Shown here in pieces: positions 30,082 through 33,904 of a stretch of DNA of 33,904 nt. The stretch comes from a virus. Made by a program: the position numbers and the translations under genes. Location: positions 1-33,904 of IMG/VR virus record IMGVR_UViG_3300005549_000019; one strand, written 5' to 3'. How positions within the stretch are numbered: the first letter of the stretch is position 1; each line of letters opens with the position of its first letter. The notes beneath the pieces were generated by a model. That model made no database searches. It was given only the letters and a program-made list of their open reading frames with translations, and was not told the DNA's origin.

Positions 30082-31527
30082 TTACCCCCTGATCGGCTTC
30101 AAAGTCCCGTTTGTCTTCCCATGCTCCAACGCGGTCAGTAACGCCTCGCGGCGTTGATCGATCTTTTCCCAACTCGCGTCAACGAGGTGCTTCGGGCGCG
30201 AATTGTTTGAATCAGGATCTTCCCCTTGCCCGTCTTCCTTGGGGCCTGGATCTTTGCCCCCCGGCGGTGGCAACTGCGTCTGTATCGCGCGCTCGTTCAC
30301 CCAAGGCTCATCGAGGTGATCGAAGTTGCGATACCGACGGCGTTCTTGCAGGGTGGCCGCGCCGCATTTGATATCGTTTGCCCACTTCAATTCTTCGAGG
30401 GCCTCGTCTTTGAACTCCGGAGCAAGGATCGACATGCCGTATTCCCGGCCCCACGTCGGGCGCATGATGTGTTTGTTCCAGCCGGCGCCGACGCGCAACA
30501 GGACGGGCCCCAAGCTCAGATAGGAGAAGGCACGGAGGCTTGAATATAAAGTCGCGTACGAAAGATTGCTTTGAAGTCCGGCAACGGCCATCGGCACGCC
30601 ATAGCACGCAAGGATGAAATCAAGGATCTGTGTCCATCCTTCGGTCCATCCCATTTCGGCCGGCGTCGTGGAAATCTTCGAGAACTTGGCGCCTGGCGGC
30701 GGAATTAATACCTTGCCCGCGTTCTGGGGTCCGGCATACAACGCGGTCAACTGCGCGCGAATGCGGGCAAGGTCGGTGTTGTCCGGACTGATTGTTTCGC
30801 CGTCGAGGTCGAGGGACAGGGTTTGCTCGCAACCCTGTGTTTGGGAATTGAAGCGGCTTTTGTCAATGCCTTCAATGGTGTCGACCTGAAGCGCGATCGC
30901 AGACAAAACAGCATAGCCGTCATACCGAAAAATTGGATGCTGATTGCGAGTCCGCTTGACCTGCTCGGCCGGGATCGTCGCCCCTGCACTCACTTGGCCA
31001 ACGGGCGCGCCGAACAATCCGTATGGATATGGCAGCACTCGGTAGGCGCCGTTCGGATAGTCCGGGCTCGGTGGCATTGGCCAAGCTGTCGAGGAAGGCA
31101 GGTTGTACAGCTCGCCAATGTCGCCCTTGCGATCTCGGCTCGGCACTGCCCACGTTAGCGCGATGCCGGTCAGGCTCAATTGTTGAACCGTCTGATACAT
31201 CAGGTCAATGAAGGTGTCTTGCGGGTTCGGATCTTCCCACAATTCGCAAATTGGGTCGAAGTGGTGGAGTTGCCGCTTCCCCTCGGGCGCGTCCTCATCC
31301 TCGGTCCGCTCGTAAATCTCAAGGCGGCTCCCGCTCGCCTGGGTGGCAAGCGTGTTGATTGCCAAGAAGGCGGCGCCGGTGAAGTGACGGGCAAGCTCCG
31401 TGATGTTCGAACTCCACTGGCCGGGCGCGCCTGTTCGAAGTGTGCCAAGCAGTCCGGAGATATCGGAACTTGCCCGCTTGACTTGCGGGGCCTCGGTGTG
31501 CCTGTCGGTGTAACGCGCTCGGGCCAT
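30082..31527 (-). CDS. Portal protein, HK97 type
   Basis: The 481-residue form starts MARARYTDRHTEAPQVKRAS at 31527; a longer frame overlaps the upstream small gene and the promoter module. Family features are present: a clip/wing region with IYERTEDEDAPEGKRQLHHF, the strand-rich crown, GKVLIPPPGAKFSKISTTPA, and the helix FILACYGVPMAVAGLQSNLSY followed by the LRAFSYLSLGPVL segment. The portal forms the dodecameric ring through which DNA enters. The C-terminal 60 residues are Pro/Asp-rich, then basic and helical. It lies between terminase and protease as usual. Confidence 0.9.
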   Translation of the reverse strand: MARARYTDRHTEAPQVKRASSDISGLLGTLRTGAPGQWSSNITELARHFTGAAFLAINTLATQASGSRLEIYERTEDEDAPEGKRQLHHFDPICELWEDPNPQDTFIDLMYQTVQQLSLTGIALTWAVPSRDRKGDIGELYNLPSSTAWPMPPSPDYPNGAYRVLPYPYGLFGAPVGQVSAGATIPAEQVKRTRNQHPIFRYDGYAVLSAIALQVDTIEGIDKSRFNSQTQGCEQTLSLDLDGETISPDNTDLARIRAQLTALYAGPQNAGKVLIPPPGAKFSKISTTPAEMGWTEGWTQILDFILACYGVPMAVAGLQSNLSYATLYSSLRAFSYLSLGPVLLRVGAGWNKHIMRPTWGREYGMSILAPEFKDEALEELKWANDIKCGAATLQERRRYRNFDHLDEPWVNERAIQTQLPPPGGKDPGPKEDGQGEDPDSNNSRPKHLVDASWEKIDQRREALLTALEHGKTNGTLKPIRG

Positions 31528-31535
31528 GGGTTCAG

Positions 31536-31576
31536 ATTGTAGCGGGGCGGTCTGGGGCAATGACAGGTTGGCAGTT
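31536..31576 (-). promoter_or_regulatory. Late promoter-like module, copy A (portal)
   Basis: AACTGCCAACCTGTC starts at 31576, inside the TAA stop of the preceding small gene. TACAAT lies at 31541-31536, eight bases before the portal ATG at 31527. The block and box line up base for base with copies B and C. Confidence 0.75.
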
Positions 31577-31823
31577 ATCGGGCCGGCGCGGGAAACGACG
31601 TGCGCATATGTACGGCGTCGTGAATGGATAGGCCACAGTGCCCGCAAAGGTCCGTGCCATCGCCTCGCGATTCGTGGACGTGCGGAACCATTCCAGGCGG
31701 TGCTTTGGGCCGCAAGCGTTCCAGGGCATCAATCGCGACGTCGAGGGCCTCCCGTTCTTGGGGGTAAATCATGCAACTTGTCCGGAGGTTCTTGAGCGCG
31801 TCAATCGCTTCGTCGAGTTTCAT
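31575..31823 (-). CDS. Small protein with a C-terminal zinc-ribbon-like motif
   Basis: This 82-residue product is joined to the terminase stop by ATGA (31820-31823). The N-terminal half is a helical hairpin (MKLDEAIDALKNLRTSCMIY ... EALDVAIDALERLRP). The C-terminal half has histidines and a CGHC pair (HVHESRGDGTDLCGHCGLSI) that could bind zinc. Helical repeats of the form LDEAIDALKNLR and LDVAIDALERLR look like an internal duplication. It may be a packaging accessory given its position between terminase and portal, but this is position-based. Confidence 0.6.
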   Translation of the reverse strand: MKLDEAIDALKNLRTSCMIYPQEREALDVAIDALERLRPKAPPGMVPHVHESRGDGTDLCGHCGLSIHDAVHMRTSFPAPAR

Positions 31824-33517
31824 TTCAGGAGTCCTTTATCGCGGAGATACTTCCTCGCCTTCTCTGCCGTCTCCGCGTCGGCAGGGTCGGGCGGTAACAC
31901 GTTCTCGGGATCGCGGCCAAGTGCTTCCATCGTCATGTTGGTGGCCAGCGCTGCCGCGCGATCGGTCGAAAAGTCACCGAAGCCGATCGCGCCGCCGTCA
32001 ATGTGGACGGTCCAGCAATCGTAGGTTTCCAGGTAGCGAATGCCGGTGTACTTGGTCTCGGGCCTGGGCGTCGAGCTGCTCGGGCTGTCGGCGGTGACAA
32101 TCTGGATTTCCGGCTTAATGATCCGCTTGACGGCGGCCTGCACTGCGAGCGCGAAACCGATAGCGCGATCGTCATGGCTGCCGAAAGGCGCTTCGAGGTT
32201 GGCCACGTCGAGGGATGCGAGTTGATCGAAGGTTGCCTTGCTGTGGATCACGCAACCGCCAACACGCACTTGTTCCGCGACGGAATCGTACATCAGGTTT
32301 TTGCTGACCTCATCGGTCCACCATCCAAGGTGTTTATCTCGGCCCATGAGGATGCGGGCCTTCTCGCGCCGCAAGCTCTCGATAAACTTCGTGCCGTGCT
32401 GCGCGTTCCGCTCGGGGAGGATTTCGGCGTTGCTGTAGTAGCGGGCCAGGAGCGCGCAACGATAGCCGTGTACGGTCGGTTCGATTTTCCCGCACAGGAC
32501 CGCGCATTCCTCCAAGGTCTCAGCGTCGAGGACTTCGCCGGTCGAGTCGTCGCTGTTCGGGTTGCCCTTGGCCACGTCGGCGCCAAGCACATAACGGCGG
32601 TCGGGCTCGGGAAGCTTGTAGAACTCGATCAGGTGTTGCCAGCCTTTGAACGGTGTCCCCTTGGGAATGGGTAGCGGCTTGCGCTCCTGGAAGACGGTCA
32701 ACAGCTTTGCGACGGGGAAGCGCTTGTCAAGCTCGCGGGCGGCAAGGGCCTCCTCGGGGCTCGCCGGATAGTTGGCGTACAACTCATCGCGGGAAAAGGT
32801 CCTGTCCTCAATTTCCTTGGCCACGTTCCGATACCATTCCGCATTGCGGCCCGGGCGTGCCCACCATGGGACAAAGATCGGTTGAAACTCAGATCGGCCG
32901 GCCAGGGCGGCGCGCATGATGTTTTTGAAACTGCTCTTTTCCGCGTGAACGCTGCTTTTCTCGGAACGGGAGAGAATGACCAACTTGCCGCCGGCGTCAA
33001 TGGTCGGCTTGGCTCCGGAAAGCAGAATGTCCAGGTTGCGGATAAGGTCGGCCTCGTCAATGACAACAACGTCGGCCGTGTACGAGTCGCCGCCGCTCGC
33101 CATGCTGCCGAAACTGATAAGCCGGCTGCCGTTCGTTAGCTCAAGCTCCGTCGTGCTGTCCTTCGTGAAGCCTCGCGGCTGCAACCATTCGGGCAACCCC
33201 TTGAACGTGGCGCGGATCCTCTTGAGCAAATCCTTTGCCTCTTGGTGAGACTTGGAAAAAAGAAGCGTGGTCCAGGGCGCGTCATAGATCGAATGATGGG
33301 CGGTATCGGCGGCAATGAGAGAAGTAAAGCCGGTCTGCCGGGCCTTGAGCATGGCAACGAACCGCTCGCGTCTCATGGTCTTGAGCGATTCAACCTGGTC
33401 GGGCCAAAGACGGAAAGGATCATTCTTGGGAGGGAGTTTGCAATAGTTGTGGATGAAGTACAGGGGATTCGAGCAACGGATTATTTCGGCGTCGATTTGG
33501 TCGAGGGTGGCGGTCAT
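31820..33517 (-). CDS. terL: Terminase large subunit with an AP2-like C-terminal domain
   Basis: The 565-residue form starts MTATLDQIDAEIIRCSNPLY at 33517, where the ATG overlaps the previous stop as ATGA. The ATPase shows a Walker A-like LKARQTGFTS (about 58-67) and Walker B VVVIDEADL (about 150-158). The RNase H-like nuclease shows Asp314 in VLGADVAKG and SHDDRAIG (447-454). Residues about 487-533 (KYTGIRYLETYDCW, then IGFGDFSTDRAAA) fit the AP2 DNA-binding pattern Y-x-G-[VI]...W-x-[AV]-x-[IV]...G-x-F-x-T...AA. It packages DNA into heads. No small terminase gene is in the window. Confidence 0.9.
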   Translation of the reverse strand: MTATLDQIDAEIIRCSNPLYFIHNYCKLPPKNDPFRLWPDQVESLKTMRRERFVAMLKARQTGFTSLIAADTAHHSIYDAPWTTLLFSKSHQEAKDLLKRIRATFKGLPEWLQPRGFTKDSTTELELTNGSRLISFGSMASGGDSYTADVVVIDEADLIRNLDILLSGAKPTIDAGGKLVILSRSEKSSVHAEKSSFKNIMRAALAGRSEFQPIFVPWWARPGRNAEWYRNVAKEIEDRTFSRDELYANYPASPEEALAARELDKRFPVAKLLTVFQERKPLPIPKGTPFKGWQHLIEFYKLPEPDRRYVLGADVAKGNPNSDDSTGEVLDAETLEECAVLCGKIEPTVHGYRCALLARYYSNAEILPERNAQHGTKFIESLRREKARILMGRDKHLGWWTDEVSKNLMYDSVAEQVRVGGCVIHSKATFDQLASLDVANLEAPFGSHDDRAIGFALAVQAAVKRIIKPEIQIVTADSPSSSTPRPETKYTGIRYLETYDCWTVHIDGGAIGFGDFSTDRAAALATNMTMEALGRDPENVLPPDPADAETAEKARKYLRDKGLLK

Positions 33518-33846
33518 TGCTTGCCCCGGAAGACAAGCAGCATGGACGGGAACGGCGCGGTGTTGGCTCCGTTGAAGCGCAGCCGGCCGCGGCAAAAACG
33601 AATCTCGGCAACGCGCGGCAAGACCAGATCGTGAAACCATGCCGTGTCCGTCCGGCTCGGCACAAGGTAAACGACGATCGAGGCGTTCCCTTCGTCAAGC
33701 TCGCGGATGCCCTTGGCAATCCATTCGCGCCGGTCGAGGTCGGCGCGCAGCGCGGCCGGCGTTGACCAGTGATCGGACTGGCGAGAAAAAACTACCCGCG
33801 ACATTGGCGGGCGGTCCAGGACTTCAAAATCAGGGAAAAGAGGCAT
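33514..33846 (-). CDS. Internally deleted Dam-family phage methyltransferase
   Basis: This 110-residue protein reads as the two ends of a phage N6-adenine methyltransferase (Dam family). The start is SRQSDHWSTPAAL, and the end is VYLVPSRTDTAWFHDLV, AEIRFCRGRLRFNG and TAPFPSMLLVFRG. The middle, which in intact members holds the D-x-DPC segment and the catalytic NPPY (DPPY-type) motif, is absent; the junction is at LRADLDRREWIAKG. The frame is intact, so this is an in-frame loss of perhaps 50-60 residues. Methylation activity is not expected. The ATG has AGGA six bases upstream. The frame is open to the right edge, so an upstream start cannot be excluded. Confidence 0.7.
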   Translation of the reverse strand: MPLFPDFEVLDRPPMSRVVFSRQSDHWSTPAALRADLDRREWIAKGIRELDEGNASIVVYLVPSRTDTAWFHDLVLPRVAEIRFCRGRLRFNGANTAPFPSMLLVFRGKQ

Positions 33847-33904
33847 GGAATTCCTGGCGCCGGGTGAAAAATGGAAACTTTTGCGCGTAAAGAGAGGCGC
33901 GCCC

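Noticed and set aside
1-33904. tRNA genes, CRISPR arrays, insertion sequences
   Set aside because: I looked for T-loop sequences, regularly spaced repeats and transposase motifs by eye and found none. A covariance-model scan could still reveal a divergent tRNA.

Overview
The window looks like most of the genome of a temperate siphovirus-like phage, either free or as a prophage. An HK97-type head module (portal, protease/scaffold, capsid) leads into a long-tail module (tube protein, frameshifted assembly chaperone pair, 1189-residue tape measure, hub, fibres). A tyrosine recombinase lies near the left end. The base composition is GC-rich. Several accessory proteins resemble proteins of planctomycetes: a secreted protein with a single CxxCH motif, a proline-run secreted protein, and a zinc-ribbon/TM/coiled-coil protein. 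A planctomycete host is therefore my best guess, but it rests on memory of protein style and not on a database search.

Layout, right to left, because almost everything is on the minus strand: a methylase-like ORF missing its catalytic segment, the large terminase (with an AP2-like tail), a small protein, portal, two tiny ORFs, protease with nested scaffold, major capsid protein, three decoration-type proteins, connector and neck proteins, tail tube protein, the chaperone pair joined by an A AAA AAC slippery site, tape measure, distal tail, beta-rich tail protein, hub, and two fibre proteins. Then follow a coiled-coil protein and a cassette of membrane and secreted proteins (4.9-9.5 kb). The cassette holds small membrane proteins, a papain-like peptidase, a homing endonuclease and a cytochrome-like protein, and it ends at a strong minus-strand terminator at 4852-4882. 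Genes are packed tightly, mostly with ATGA or TAATG overlaps.

From 2698 to 4814 a short module is mostly on the plus strand: integrase, a YodC-like protein, a ribbon-helix-helix candidate and the zinc-ribbon membrane protein. It contains a promoter/operator region at 3905-3994. Left of it, minus-strand early genes (small ORFs and a RecE-like exonuclease) run off the left edge. If the genome is circular or circularly permuted, that early operon would continue from beyond position 1 into the right end of the window. All lytic genes would then be co-directional, and only the integration/lysogeny module would be reversed.

The most unusual signals are these: a roughly 45-base conserved promoter-like module repeated in front of portal, protease and the membrane/secreted cassette; an AP2-like DNA-binding domain fused to the terminase; a Dam-family methylase that has lost its catalytic block in frame; a haem-motif protein and a papain-like peptidase in the late accessory cassette; and a duplicated helix-turn-helix-like motif inside the tape measure. 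I saw no tRNA, rRNA, CRISPR array or insertion sequence.
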